Counted from the stretch's first letter, positions 18,115-26,955 are shown. The stretch: DNA of 32,399 nt from Pseudomonadota bacterium (GCA_021805545.1 JAJZFB010000092.1:1-32399); one strand, 5' to 3'. The notes: a model not told the origin generated them from the letters alone. Translations and numbers: made by a program.

Positions 18115-18128
18115 CCCACACCGCGTGT

Positions 18129-18233
18129 GTTTAATATAATTGTTAGATTTATGAGCCTCTTGAGCGTTTCGCGCCTTCGATGGCTGGTTTGCGGCGGGAT
18201 TCTGTTGATGGGTTTAATATTTTAAACTATAGC
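18129..18233 (+). promoter_or_regulatory. ald promoter with operator-like palindrome in its spacer
   Basis: TTGATG (18205-18210), a 17-base spacer and TATAGC (18228-18233) form a plausible sigma70 promoter. The spacer contains a perfect palindrome, GTTTAA-TATT-TTAAAC (18212-18227). A second copy of its left part, GTTTAATAT, lies at 18129-18137. Alanine dehydrogenase genes are often controlled by Lrp/AsnC-type regulators (AldR), which bind AT-rich dyads, so this is a candidate site; no regulator gene is present. Confidence 0.5.
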
Positions 18234-18300
18234 TGCGCCCCAAGGGTCGAAACCGCCAAGGGCCGCCGGCCGCGCGGACCCCTGTTAACAGGAGAACAAC

Positions 18301-19425
18301 ATGCTCGTCGGCTTGCCTCGTGAGATCAAGAATAATGAGTTCCGCGTCGGGCTGACGCCTGCCTCGGTGCGCGAATTGAAGGCGCATGGCCATGAAATTC
18401 TGGTGGAAAGCGGGGCGGGCCTTGGTATTGGCGCGCCGGATGAAGCCTACACCAAGGCTGGCGCCAAAATTGTGGATACCGCCGCGGAGGTTTTCGCCCG
18501 CGCCGATATGGTGGTGAAGGTGAAAGAGCCGCAGCCGCAGGAATGCAAGATGCTGCGGCAGGGGCAGATTTTGTTCACCTATCTGCATCTGGCACCGGAC
18601 CCGGAGCAGGCCAAGCTGATTGAGGCCTCCGGCGCCATTGCCATTGCCTATGAAACCGTGACCGATAATGCCGGGCGCCTGCCGCTGCTGGCCCCCATGA
18701 GCGAAGTGGCCGGGCGCATGGCCGTGCAGGTTGGCGCTGTTTCCTTGCAAAAAGCCAATGGCGGGCGCGGCGTGCTGCTGGCCGGCGTGCCGGGCGTGCC
18801 GGCGGGCAAGGTGGTGGTGCTGGGCGGTGGCGTGGTGGGCACCAATGCCGCACGTATTGCCATGGGCATGGGTGCTGATGTGACCATCTTCGACAAATCC
18901 ATTCCCCGCCTGGCGCAGCTTGATGATTTGTACGGGCCGCAGTTGAAGACCTGCTACTCCACCGCCGAAGCCGTGGAAGACGCCGTGTTTAATGCCGATA
19001 TGGTGATTGGCGCCGTGCTGATCCCCGGTGCCGCCGCGCCGAAGCTCGTCACCCGCGCCATGCTGCCGCATATGCGCCCCGGCGCCGTGCTGGTGGACGT
19101 GGCCATAGACCAAGGCGGATGCTTCGAATCCAGCCACCCCACCACACACTCCGACCCCACCTATATTGTTAATAATGTGGTGCATTATTGCGTGGCCAAT
19201 ATGCCCGGCGCCGTGGCCCATACCTCGACCTACGCGCTGACCCAGGCCACCCTGCCCTACGCCCTGAAGCTGGCGGATAAAGGCTGGCGCGCGGCGCTGA
19301 GCGATGACAAAAACTTCCGCAACGGCCTGAATGTTGCCGAAGGCAAGATCACCTTCGCCGCCGTGGCCGAAGCCCTGGGCCAGCCCTACCACGCCGCCGA
19401 GCGCGTGCTGGGGCTTGCGGCTTAA
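18301..19425 (+). CDS. ald: alanine dehydrogenase
   Basis: Ald interconverts L-alanine and pyruvate plus ammonia with NAD. At 374 residues it has the usual length. The N-terminus [20 protein letters not shown] is canonical. Catalytic Lys74 (or 75) and His96 are present. The NAD-binding GGGVVG at 175-180 is followed by the ribose-binding Asp198. AACAGGAGAACAAC gives a strong ribosome-binding site. It is monocistronic and ends at a large inverted repeat. The pyruvate it makes or uses could connect with the pyruvate-type aminotransferase of the polyamine operon downstream, but that is speculation. Confidence 0.97.
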   Translation: MLVGLPREIKNNEFRVGLTPASVRELKAHGHEILVESGAGLGIGAPDEAYTKAGAKIVDTAAEVFARADMVVKVKEPQPQECKMLRQGQILFTYLHLAPDPEQAKLIEASGAIAIAYETVTDNAGRLPLLAPMSEVAGRMAVQVGAVSLQKANGGRGVLLAGVPGVPAGKVVVLGGGVVGTNAARIAMGMGADVTIFDKSIPRLAQLDDLYGPQLKTCYSTAEAVEDAVFNADMVIGAVLIPGAAAPKLVTRAMLPHMRPGAVLVDVAIDQGGCFESSHPTTHSDPTYIVNNVVHYCVANMPGAVAHTSTYALTQATLPYALKLADKGWRAALSDDKNFRNGLNVAEGKITFAAVAEALGQPYHAAERVLGLAA

Positions 19426-19459
19426 GGCCGAGCGTTACGGGAGTGACCCGCAGGGGGAA

Positions 19460-19526
19460 CGCTGTCCCCCCTGCACCCCCCAGCTAAGGGTCACAGACCC
19501 TTAGCTGGGGGGTGCAGGGGGCAGCG
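19460..19526. repeat. 67-bp inverted repeat between ald and WD40 gene
   Basis: Arms of 33 and 31 bases (19460-19492 and 19496-19526) surround a 3-base loop and pair almost perfectly: the left arm has a one-base T insertion and one extra C. The inner part reads agctaagggtc / gacccttagct and the outer part is C-rich / G-rich. Weaker complementarity continues a little further on both sides. Lying between convergent genes, it would act as a transcription barrier in both directions. C-rich palindromes of this style recur in acetic-acid-bacteria genomes, so it may be a copy of a dispersed element. Confidence 0.8.
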
Positions 19527-19556
19527 CCCTCTGGGGTAACACCGTAACATTGGCTT

Positions 19557-20552
19557 TTAGCCCGTAAAATCCACCAGCGCGGCGAAGCCGGTTTCGGTGC
19601 CGAGGGCGAGGTGGCTGCCTGTGCTGCTCCAGGCGAGGGCGGTTATGGCGCCGCGGCCGGGGCCGCAGAGGGGGAGGATTTGGCCTTGGTTGATGTGGAT
19701 GAGCAGGGTGAGGCCGGTGTCGAATCCTGCTGCCACCACCTCGTGGTCTGGGTGGCAGGCGATGCGGCGGACGATGCCATCGCCCATGCCGAGCTCGGTG
19801 GGGGCTTTGCCCATGGGGCCGCCGCCGAAGAAAGGCCAGAGCACCACGCTCTCGGCCCCGGCGGTGGCGAGCCAGCGGCCGGATTTGGTAAAGCCCAGGG
19901 ACTCGGTTTTGGCGGGGTAGCCGGACATGCGCATGTGCTTGCCTTCCGGCAAGGTCCAGCCATGCAGTGCGTTTTCCTGCATCGAGGTGACGATGGCTTC
20001 GTCTTTGGGGTGCATGACGATGCCGGTGTGGCTGCCTTTCCATTCCAGCACGCGCGGGGCGGAGTTGGAGCTGGTGAACCAGAGTGACGCGCCGTTATAA
20101 TGCGAGGTGGCGAGGCGTTTACCTTTTGCATCGAAGGTGAGGCCGGAAACGGTGGCGTTGTGGGTTAGCTCGCGGAGCTTTTCGCCATTACCTGTGAAAA
20201 GATGCACGGTTTTGCCCACGGCGGCGGCGATGAGGGGCGTTTTGCCCGCGAAAGTAGTGGTATGCCCGACCCATTTGGAGCCGAATTTGGCGATTTCAGA
20301 GGCCTCTTCCGCAACATGCATGAGCCGCCCGTCATCGCCGCCGGCGATGAAGCCGGTTTTGGGGTGGGGGCTGAGGCTGAGCGTGGCGCCATTATGCGCG
20401 CTGATGGGTATGAAATTGCCGCCGCGCCGCACTGTGCCATCGCCCAGGGCGAAGCCGGCCTGGCCTTGGGGTGAAAAACAGGCGGCGGTGACATAGGCGC
20501 CGAGTTGGGCGGTCTGGCCACGGGATTCCAAGAGCTTATCGAGATCTTCCAT
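19557..20552 (-). CDS. WD40-repeat beta-propeller protein
   Basis: From the ATG at 20552 it has 331 residues made of about seven degenerate WD40 repeats: LGDGTVR, GGDDGRL, LTFDAKGKRLATSHYNGASLWF, LGFTKSGRWLATAGAESVVLWP, LAWSSTGSHLALGTETGFAALVDF. Such propellers are protein-binding scaffolds; no enzyme motif or signal peptide is seen. The start is uncertain. ATG codons also occur at 20606 and 20570, but the best ribosome-binding site in the area (AAGGAAT) fits an ATG in another frame at 20616. The gene is divergent from the polyamine operon and convergent with ald. Its partner is unknown. Confidence 0.75.
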   Translation of the reverse strand: MEDLDKLLESRGQTAQLGAYVTAACFSPQGQAGFALGDGTVRRGGNFIPISAHNGATLSLSPHPKTGFIAGGDDGRLMHVAEEASEIAKFGSKWVGHTTTFAGKTPLIAAAVGKTVHLFTGNGEKLRELTHNATVSGLTFDAKGKRLATSHYNGASLWFTSSNSAPRVLEWKGSHTGIVMHPKDEAIVTSMQENALHGWTLPEGKHMRMSGYPAKTESLGFTKSGRWLATAGAESVVLWPFFGGGPMGKAPTELGMGDGIVRRIACHPDHEVVAAGFDTGLTLLIHINQGQILPLCGPGRGAITALAWSSTGSHLALGTETGFAALVDFTG

Positions 20553-20616
20553 GCCATGCTTGTGCCGCATCAGCACTATAACCGGCAAGTCCCCTGCTGG
20601 CTGCATAATTATTCAT
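20536..20616 (-). CDS. possible 26-codon leader ORF overlapping the WD40 start
   Basis: ATG at 20616 is preceded by AAGGA with good spacing and opens a 26-codon frame (MNNYAASRGLAGYSADAAQAW...) that ends inside the first codons of the WD40 gene in a different frame. It could be a leader peptide coupling translation of the WD40 gene, or chance. No family is recognised. Confidence 0.2.
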   Translation of the reverse strand: MNNYAASRGLAGYSADAAQAWHGRSR

Positions 20617-20823
20617 AAAAATTCCTTGTAAGCACTCTTGCATCATGCGAGAATTGACCATGGTTTTTGCGGCTCCACCAATTGCTGCGCTTAATCTGCA
20701 CGCAGAGATGCTGGTTCTTTGCGCACGCATAGGTTTTAGCCCGCCCCGCATCTGAAGCTCGCCTTACATCCCACAGGCGGGCGTATTCGCGTTTGCGCAT
20801 ATGTTACAGATACGGAGGAAGAC
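20617..20823. promoter_or_regulatory. divergent regulatory region, WD40 gene / polyamine operon
   Basis: This 207-base region separates two divergent units. A near-perfect dyad, CTTGCAT-C-ATGCGAG (20637-20651, one mismatch), sits just before TTGACC (20654-20659), a possible -35 whose -10 (ACCAAT, 20677-20682) is weak. GGAGGAA before 20824 is the ribosome-binding site of the first operon gene. No regulator gene is adjacent, so the operator reading is only a candidate. Confidence 0.35.
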
Positions 20824-22200
20824 ATGCTTGATATTCATGGTTCCGTGGATTGGCAGGGGCTTGATGCCGCACACCATCTGCACCCCTTTACCGACCACAA
20901 GGATTTGCATGCCCGCCGCGTGCGGGTGATTACCGATGCCGATGGCGTGTTTTTGCACGATGCCGATGGCAACAAGATACTCGACGGCATGGCCGGGCTG
21001 TGGTGCGTGGCCGCCGGTTATGGGCGCAAGGATTTGGTGGAGGCTGCCGCCACGCAGATGGCGAAGCTGCCCTACTACAATACGTTCTTCAAAACCTCTA
21101 ACCAGCCGGCCATTTTGCTGGCGCAAAAGCTGGCGCAGATTGCGCCGGAGGGGATCAACCACGTTTTCTATGCGTGTTCGGGGTCCGAGGCGGTGGATTC
21201 CGCGCTGCGCACCGCGCGCGTGTATTGGCAGACTTTGGGCAAGCCGCAGAAGAAGATCGTGATTGGCCGGGAATATGGCTATCATGGTTCCACCACGCTG
21301 GGGGCTTCGGCCGGCGGTATGGCGGACATGCACCGCCAGGCGGGCGATATGCCGAATTTCGCGCATGTGCTGCCGCCTTACTGGTGGGGCAAGGGCGGGC
21401 AGATGAGCCCGGAGGAATTTGGCGTTTATGCCGCGCGCGAGGTGGAGAAGAAGATTCTCGAGCTGGGCGCCGGGAATATCGCCGCCTTTATTGGCGAGCC
21501 GATTCAGGGTTCGGGCGGTGTGATTATTCCGCCGGAGACGTATTGGCCGGAGATCAACCGTATTTGCAAGCAGTATGATATTCTGCTGATCGCCGATGAG
21601 GTGATTTGCGGTTACGGGCGCACGGGCAAATGGTTTGGCTCGGATTATTTCGGGATCAAGCCGGATATGATGACCACCGCCAAGGGGCTGACCTCGGGTT
21701 ATGTGCCGCTCTCGGCCTTGCTGGTGCATGACCGTATTGCCGAGGTGATGATTAACGAGGCGGGTGAATACTACCATGGCTTCACCTATTCCGGGCATCC
21801 GGTTTCCTGCGCTGTGGCGCTCAAGAATCTGGAAATTATCGAGAATGAGGGGCTGATTGAGGGGGCCGCGCGCAAGGGCGAGATTCTGCGCGCCGCGCTC
21901 CGCGAGGCCCTGGCCGATAACCCGATGGTGGGCGAGATTCGCGGCGTGGGGCTGATTGGCGCCATCGAGCTGACCGCGGATAAGCGCACGCGCCGCTTTT
22001 TTGAGAAGAATGGCCGCGTGGGCACGATCTGCCGCGATTTCTGCATCAATAATGGCGTGATCATGCGTGCCACGCGCGACACCATGCTGTTCTCGCCGCC
22101 GCTGACCATTACGGAAGATGAGATTGCGCTGATGGTGCGGCTGGCCAAGAAATCCTTCGAGCAGACCTATGAGAAGGTGAAGGACGAGGTGGCATCGTGA
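20824..22200 (+). CDS. class III aminotransferase, putrescine-pyruvate type (SpuC-like)
   Basis: This PLP enzyme has 458 residues. PLP contacts are SGSE (119-122), YGYHGST (151-157), Asp258 in ADEVICGYGRTG, and the Schiff-base Lys287 in TTAKGLTSGYVPLSA. The N-terminal HLHPFTDHKDL and overall pattern match omega-aminotransferases of the SpuC/polyamine group, which move the amino group of putrescine or similar diamines to pyruvate, giving 4-aminobutanal and alanine. GGAGGAAGAC precedes the ATG. It is first in the operon; its TGA overlaps the next gene's GTG (GTGA). The exact amine substrate is inferred from the neighbouring agmatine genes. Confidence 0.88.
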   Translation: MLDIHGSVDWQGLDAAHHLHPFTDHKDLHARRVRVITDADGVFLHDADGNKILDGMAGLWCVAAGYGRKDLVEAAATQMAKLPYYNTFFKTSNQPAILLAQKLAQIAPEGINHVFYACSGSEAVDSALRTARVYWQTLGKPQKKIVIGREYGYHGSTTLGASAGGMADMHRQAGDMPNFAHVLPPYWWGKGGQMSPEEFGVYAAREVEKKILELGAGNIAAFIGEPIQGSGGVIIPPETYWPEINRICKQYDILLIADEVICGYGRTGKWFGSDYFGIKPDMMTTAKGLTSGYVPLSALLVHDRIAEVMINEAGEYYHGFTYSGHPVSCAVALKNLEIIENEGLIEGAARKGEILRAALREALADNPMVGEIRGVGLIGAIELTADKRTRRFFEKNGRVGTICRDFCINNGVIMRATRDTMLFSPPLTITEDEIALMVRLAKKSFEQTYEKVKDEVAS

Positions 22201-23576
22201 GTCCGGATTCGATGATGGGGCCAGGTGAAGACCTGGCCACCAAAGCCGCCCTGATGGCGCAGAGCGATTATGTGGAAGCCTTTGTGGTGGACGTGAACGG
22301 CGTGCTGCGCGGCAAATGGCTGCAGCCCGATAAGAGCAAGGTGCTGCTGGGCGCCGGCATGGCCATTCCGCGCTCGGTGTTTTTGCTCGACATCTGGGGC
22401 AATGACATTCTGGATGGCGGCATCGCGCATGAAACGGGCGACCCGGATGGGCTGTGCATGGCCGTGCCGCATACCATTACGCGCATGGGCTGGGCCGAGG
22501 GCAATGTAACCCAGGCGCTGCTGACCATGCGCGAGGCCGATGGCGGGCATTTCTTCCTGGACCCGCGCGGTGTTTTGGCGAATGTGCTGGCCCGCTACAA
22601 GGCGCTGGGGCTGGCTCCGGCGCTGGGGGTGGAGCTGGAATTCTACCTGGTGGTTGCCGACAAGCATGGCGGTTTGAAAATTGCCCCGCGCGGCGCCGAT
22701 GAATCCGGCTGGCGCGGCTGGCATGTGGATACCGAGGGGCTTGGCGAAATCCGTGAATACGAGCCGATTTTGCGCGAGATGATGGCCTGCGCGAAAGTGC
22801 AGGGCATTGCGCTGGAGACCCTCGTTTCAGAAAACGGGCCGGGCCAGTTTGAGGTGACGCTGAAATATTCGTCCGACGTGATGCGCATGGCGGATAATGC
22901 CACGCTGTTCAAGCGCACCATTAAAGAGATTTCGCGCAAGCATGGGCTGATTGCCACCTTTATGGCCAAGCCTTACGGGCATTGCGCGGGGTCTGGCATG
23001 CATGTTCACATGTCGGTAAAAGATGCGGCGGGGCAGAATATTTTCGCCGGCACCCCCGAGCGTGGCTCGGAGCGTATTTACCATGCCGTGGGCGGCATTA
23101 TCCGCGCCATGCCGGACACGATGATTACGCTGGCGCCACATGCAAATTCTTACCGCCGCTTCGCGCCCGGCGTGCACGCGCCCACCTATGGCGATTGGGG
23201 GCATGATAACCGCATGGCAGCACTGCGCGTGATTACCGCGGAGCCTGACGCCACACGGCTGGAGCACCGCGTGGCCGGGGCGGATTGCAACCCGTATCTG
23301 GCCTTTGCCGCGCTGCTTGGTTCCGCCCTGATTGGGCTGGAGCAGAAGCTGGACCCAGGCCCGGAAAGCCATGGGACAACGCGCAGCCCGGATGCGCCGC
23401 CGCTGCCCATTGCGTGGTCCAGCGCGGTGGACAGATTCGCGGGGTCTGAGGTGGTTGGCCAGATTTTTGGGACCGAGTTCCAGCGCCTTTACACCGCCTG
23501 TAAGCGGCAGGAGATTTCTGAAATGCGCAAACGTATTTCTGATGTTGAATATGATGCCTACCTGACCAACGCATAA
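22197..23576 (+). CDS. glutamine synthetase-like gamma-glutamylpolyamine synthetase
   Basis: This 459-residue protein has the glutamine synthetase fold: an N-terminal grasp domain (VEAFVVDVNGVLRGKWL, about 27-43) and a catalytic domain with LGVELEFYLV (metal Glu), NGPGQFEVTL, GSGMHVHMSV (metal His), RRFAPGVHAP and RLEHRVAGADCNPYLA. The sequence differs from housekeeping GlnA and fits the PuuA/GlnA-like group that ligates glutamate to putrescine or other amines using ATP. No GlnA adenylylation Tyr loop is evident. It begins with GTG overlapping the aminotransferase stop, so the pair is translationally coupled. The function is inferred from context. A PuuB-like oxidase is absent from the window. 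Confidence 0.85.
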   Translation: MSPDSMMGPGEDLATKAALMAQSDYVEAFVVDVNGVLRGKWLQPDKSKVLLGAGMAIPRSVFLLDIWGNDILDGGIAHETGDPDGLCMAVPHTITRMGWAEGNVTQALLTMREADGGHFFLDPRGVLANVLARYKALGLAPALGVELEFYLVVADKHGGLKIAPRGADESGWRGWHVDTEGLGEIREYEPILREMMACAKVQGIALETLVSENGPGQFEVTLKYSSDVMRMADNATLFKRTIKEISRKHGLIATFMAKPYGHCAGSGMHVHMSVKDAAGQNIFAGTPERGSERIYHAVGGIIRAMPDTMITLAPHANSYRRFAPGVHAPTYGDWGHDNRMAALRVITAEPDATRLEHRVAGADCNPYLAFAALLGSALIGLEQKLDPGPESHGTTRSPDAPPLPIAWSSAVDRFAGSEVVGQIFGTEFQRLYTACKRQEISEMRKRISDVEYDAYLTNA

Positions 23577-23586
23577 GAACTGGCAC

Positions 23587-24480
23587 ATGAGAAACGTAAC
23601 CGTAGCCGCCACGCAGATGGCTTGCTCCGCCGCCAAGGCGGAGAATATCGCGCGGGCCGAAAAACTGGTGCGGCAGGCGGCCCGCCAGGGAGCGCAGATT
23701 ATTTTAATACAGGAACTTTTTGAGAGCCTGTATTTCTGCCAGGACCAGATTTACGATTTCCTGAATCTTGCATCGCCGCTGGAGGAAAATGCAGCGATCA
23801 GGCATTTCGCGCCCATCGCCAAGGAGCTTGGCGTGGTGCTGCCAATGTCTGTTTACGAGCGGGCGGGGCAGAGCAATTTCAATACCGTCGCGATTATCGA
23901 TGCCGATGGCAGCGTGCTGGGGCATTACCGCAAATCGCATATTCCCGATGGGCCGGGTTATTCCGAGAAATTCTATTTCTCGCCGGGGGATACCGGGTTT
24001 AGGGTGTGGGATACGAAATATGCCAGAATTGGCGTGGGGATTTGCTGGGACCAGTGGTTTCCCGAAAGCGCCCGCGCCATGGCGCTGATGGGGGCGGAGC
24101 TGCTGTTCTACCCCACCGCCATTGGCTCGGAGCCGCAGGATACCACGCTGGATTCCTCGGGCCATTGGCAGCGCACCATGCAGGGCCATGCCGCCGCTAA
24201 TCTTACGCCGCTGGTGGCCTCTAACCGCATTGGCACCGAGGCCGGGCAGCAGGGCACGTCCCTCACCTTCTATGGCTCTTCCTTTATTGCCGGGCCTACC
24301 GGCGAAAAAGTGAAAGAAGCGGACAGGGCAACGGAATCCGTGCTCGTGCATACGTTCAATCTGGACCATATCGCGCATATGCGTAACAGTTGGGGCGTAT
24401 TCCGCGACAGGCGGCCGGAGCTTTACACGCCGCTGCTGACGCTGGATGGCGCAACCCTGCACCAGGCGGTGAAGCGATGA
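23587..24480 (+). CDS. aguB: N-carbamoylputrescine amidase
   Basis: AguB hydrolyses N-carbamoylputrescine to putrescine, CO2 and ammonia. This 297-residue nitrilase-superfamily enzyme has the catalytic triad Glu43 (IQELFES), Lys116 (HYRKSHIPDGPGY) and Cys153 (GICWDQWFPE). FESLYFCQDQ and the KSHIPDGPGYSEKFYF stretch are typical of carbamoylputrescine amidases. It starts 10 bases after the previous gene and its TGA overlaps the ATG of aguA (ATGA), matching their consecutive steps. Confidence 0.95.
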   Translation: MRNVTVAATQMACSAAKAENIARAEKLVRQAARQGAQIILIQELFESLYFCQDQIYDFLNLASPLEENAAIRHFAPIAKELGVVLPMSVYERAGQSNFNTVAIIDADGSVLGHYRKSHIPDGPGYSEKFYFSPGDTGFRVWDTKYARIGVGICWDQWFPESARAMALMGAELLFYPTAIGSEPQDTTLDSSGHWQRTMQGHAAANLTPLVASNRIGTEAGQQGTSLTFYGSSFIAGPTGEKVKEADRATESVLVHTFNLDHIAHMRNSWGVFRDRRPELYTPLLTLDGATLHQAVKR

Positions 24481-25559
24481 GCGAAACGCCGCGCGAGGCT
24501 GGGTTTGCCATGCCGGCGGAGTGGGCGCCCCATGCGGGGTGCTGGATGATATGGCCGGAGCGGCCAGATAATTGGCGGCTGGGGGGCAAACCCGCCCAGG
24601 CCGCCTTTGTAGCCGTGGCCAGCGCCATTGCCCGGTTTGAGCCAGTGACGATGCTGGTGAGCGCCCGGCAATATGAAAATGCGCGCGCCATGCTGCCGCC
24701 CGCGGTGCGGGTGGTGGAGATGAGCACGAATGATTCCTGGGCGCGGGATGTGGGATGCTCTTTCCTGCTGGGGCCGGATGGGGCTTTGGGCGGGGTGGAC
24801 TGGCCGTTCAACGCCTGGGGCGGTTTGAAAGGCGGGCTGTATTTTCCCTGGGATTTGGATGACCAGGTGGCGCGGAAAATGCTGGAGCTGGCGGGTGGCC
24901 GCCGCTTCCGCGCGCCGCTGGTGATAGAAGGCGGGGCGATTCATGTGGATGGCGAGGGCACCGCGCTGGTGGCCGCGCAATGCGTACTGAACGAGAACCG
25001 CAACGAGAACGTGACGCGCCAGGATATGGAGCGGATGCTCAAGGATTATCTGGGCGCCAGCCAGATTGTGTGGCTGGGCCAGGGCGTGCCGGGCGATGAG
25101 ACCGACGGGCATATTGATAACCTGGCCTGCTTTGTGCGCCCGGGCGTGGTGCTGCTGAGCTGGTGCGACGACCCGGCCGACCCGCATTACACGGTAAGCC
25201 GCGATGCCGAGGCGCGGCTGAAAGACGCGCGCGACGCCAAGGGGCGGATGATACAGGTGGAGCGCATACCCATGCCCGCCCCGCTTTATTACACGGCGGA
25301 GGAAGCAGCGGGGGTGGATGCCACGGCCTCTGGCATGAACCGGCGGGCGGGCGAGCGCATGGCGGCCTCTTACGTGAATTTTTATATTGCGAACGGCGCG
25401 GTAATCGCGCCATGTTTCGGGACAATGACAGACGCGCCGGCGCGCGCGGTTTTGGCAAGGCTATTTCCCGGGCGAGAAATTGTAATGGTGCCGGCACGGG
25501 AGATTTTATTGGGGGGTGGCAATATCCATTGCATCACCCAGCAGCAAGCTAGGGCGTAA
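24477..25559 (+). CDS. aguA: agmatine deiminase
   Basis: AguA converts agmatine to N-carbamoylputrescine and ammonia, the substrate for AguB just upstream. The 360-residue guanidino-group-modifying enzyme shows TNDSWARD (Asp86, Asp91), GDETDGHIDN (His212) and the nucleophile Cys352 in GGGNIHCITQQQ. The N-terminal AEWAPHAGCWMIWPERPDNW is characteristic. The ATG at 24477 overlapping the aguB stop is the true start; the frame is open further upstream only inside aguB. No arginine decarboxylase is in the window, so agmatine is either imported or made elsewhere. Confidence 0.96.
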   Translation: MSETPREAGFAMPAEWAPHAGCWMIWPERPDNWRLGGKPAQAAFVAVASAIARFEPVTMLVSARQYENARAMLPPAVRVVEMSTNDSWARDVGCSFLLGPDGALGGVDWPFNAWGGLKGGLYFPWDLDDQVARKMLELAGGRRFRAPLVIEGGAIHVDGEGTALVAAQCVLNENRNENVTRQDMERMLKDYLGASQIVWLGQGVPGDETDGHIDNLACFVRPGVVLLSWCDDPADPHYTVSRDAEARLKDARDAKGRMIQVERIPMPAPLYYTAEEAAGVDATASGMNRRAGERMAASYVNFYIANGAVIAPCFGTMTDAPARAVLARLFPGREIVMVPAREILLGGGNIHCITQQQARA

Positions 25560-25581
25560 CATTCTACAACAGGGGGACGAG

Positions 25582-26955
25582 GTGAGTACAAAACTTAAAT
25601 CAGAATCTCTATCTTTCTTCGAGTCCATCATCATGGGTATTGCCGGCTCTGCGCCGGCCTATTCCATTGCGGTGGCCATTGCCGGGCTGCTGGGCGCCGC
25701 GGGGGCGGTTTCGCCCAACGCGCTGCTGCTGTTTGCCGTGCCCATGCTGGGCATTGCGGTGGCCTATAAGGGGCTTACCGCCAAAATGGTGAATGCGGGC
25801 GCGGCCTATGAATGGACCAAATCCGTGTTTGGCGGGTTCTTCGGCTATTTCTCGGGCTGGGCGCTGCTCATTGCGGCACTGGTGTTCATGGTCACCGGCT
25901 CGGTGCCGCTGGGCACCGCCACCATCGATTTGTTCAACCCCGCCCTGGCCAATAATGTGCTGCTGACCACCAGCATTGGCGCGGTGTGGTTTGTCATCAT
26001 CGCCCTGGTACTGATCGCGGGCATAGAGCTGACCAGCAAAATTCAGGTCGTGATGAGCACCATCGAGATTGGTATTCTCATCATCATTTCCATTGCCGCC
26101 TACATGCATTCGGTGGGCCACGCGCTCAACCCGTTCTCCTGGTCCTGGTTCGGGTTCAAATATCCGGCGGGCACGTTTGCCAGCTCGGCGCTCATCACGG
26201 TGTTCCTGTATTGGGGCTGGGATGTAACCTCCAACCTCTCGGAAGAGACCAAAACCGCGAATAACGCGGCGGGGCGCGGCGGGTTTCTTTCCATCTTCGC
26301 CACCATCGCCTCGTTCATCGCCTTTACCGTGGCGGCGTTGATGATTTTCTCGCTGAAGGATGCCTCGGGGTTCAGCGATAATCTGATCTACCATGTCGCC
26401 GTTGCGTCCGGCCTGGGCAAGGCGGGCGGGTATGCCGCCACGCTGGCGCTTATCCTCTCCTCGGTGGCCACGCTGGAAACGACGATGCTGCAATTCTCGC
26501 GCACCTTGTTCGCCATGGGGCGTGACCATGCGCTGCCGAATTATTTTGGCCAGGTGCACGAGCGTACCGTAACACCGGTGCGCACCATGTATCTGCTGCT
26601 GGTTCTGGGCCTGGCGCTGATCTTCATCTCCAGCTTCGCCTCGTCCATTTCCAACCTGCTGAATGACTCGGTGGCCGCAATCGCGATCCAGGTCTGCTAT
26701 TATTATGGCCTGGCCGGGCTGGTTTGCGCCTGGGTGTACCGCGATAGCCTCAAGACCTCGTTCGGTACGTTCCTGCAATACGTTATCTACCCGGCACTCA
26801 GCGCCATCGCGCTGTTCGGCCTCGCCATCTATGCTTTCACCACCTATAACACCGAAACGAAACTTGTGGGGCTGGGCGGGCTGCTGATCGGCATTCTGTT
26901 CTTCCGCCCCTCTGGCTGGGGCCGCCGGCTGGGCAATATCGTGGCCGAGGAATAA
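25582..26955 (+). CDS. APC-superfamily amine/amino acid permease
   Basis: This 457-residue inner-membrane protein has about twelve helices. The first helix region, MGIAGSAPAYSIAVAIAGLLG, is the G-x-G-type substrate and ion site of the APC fold. AGAAYEWTKSVFGGFFGYFSGWALL and WGWDVTSNLSEE are further family marks. The start is a GTG at 25582 with AGGGGGACGAG just before it. An ATG at 25516 lies inside aguA and would add a polar leader. As the last gene of the polyamine operon it most likely imports agmatine, putrescine or a related amine; the substrate is inferred from context. Confidence 0.88.
   Translation: MSTKLKSESLSFFESIIMGIAGSAPAYSIAVAIAGLLGAAGAVSPNALLLFAVPMLGIAVAYKGLTAKMVNAGAAYEWTKSVFGGFFGYFSGWALLIAALVFMVTGSVPLGTATIDLFNPALANNVLLTTSIGAVWFVIIALVLIAGIELTSKIQVVMSTIEIGILIIISIAAYMHSVGHALNPFSWSWFGFKYPAGTFASSALITVFLYWGWDVTSNLSEETKTANNAAGRGGFLSIFATIASFIAFTVAALMIFSLKDASGFSDNLIYHVAVASGLGKAGGYAATLALILSSVATLETTMLQFSRTLFAMGRDHALPNYFGQVHERTVTPVRTMYLLLVLGLALIFISSFASSISNLLNDSVAAIAIQVCYYYGLAGLVCAWVYRDSLKTSFGTFLQYVIYPALSAIALFGLAIYAFTTYNTETKLVGLGGLLIGILFFRPSGWGRRLGNIVAEE

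Noticed and set aside
18214-19392. 392-codon reading frame antisense to ald
   Set aside because: It is His/Gly-rich low-complexity translation opposite a clearly real gene; such frames are common in GC-rich DNA.
25516-25581. ATG at 25516 as start of the APC permease
   Set aside because: It lies inside aguA and adds a polar leader; the GTG at 25582 has a strong ribosome-binding site and the normal family N-terminus.
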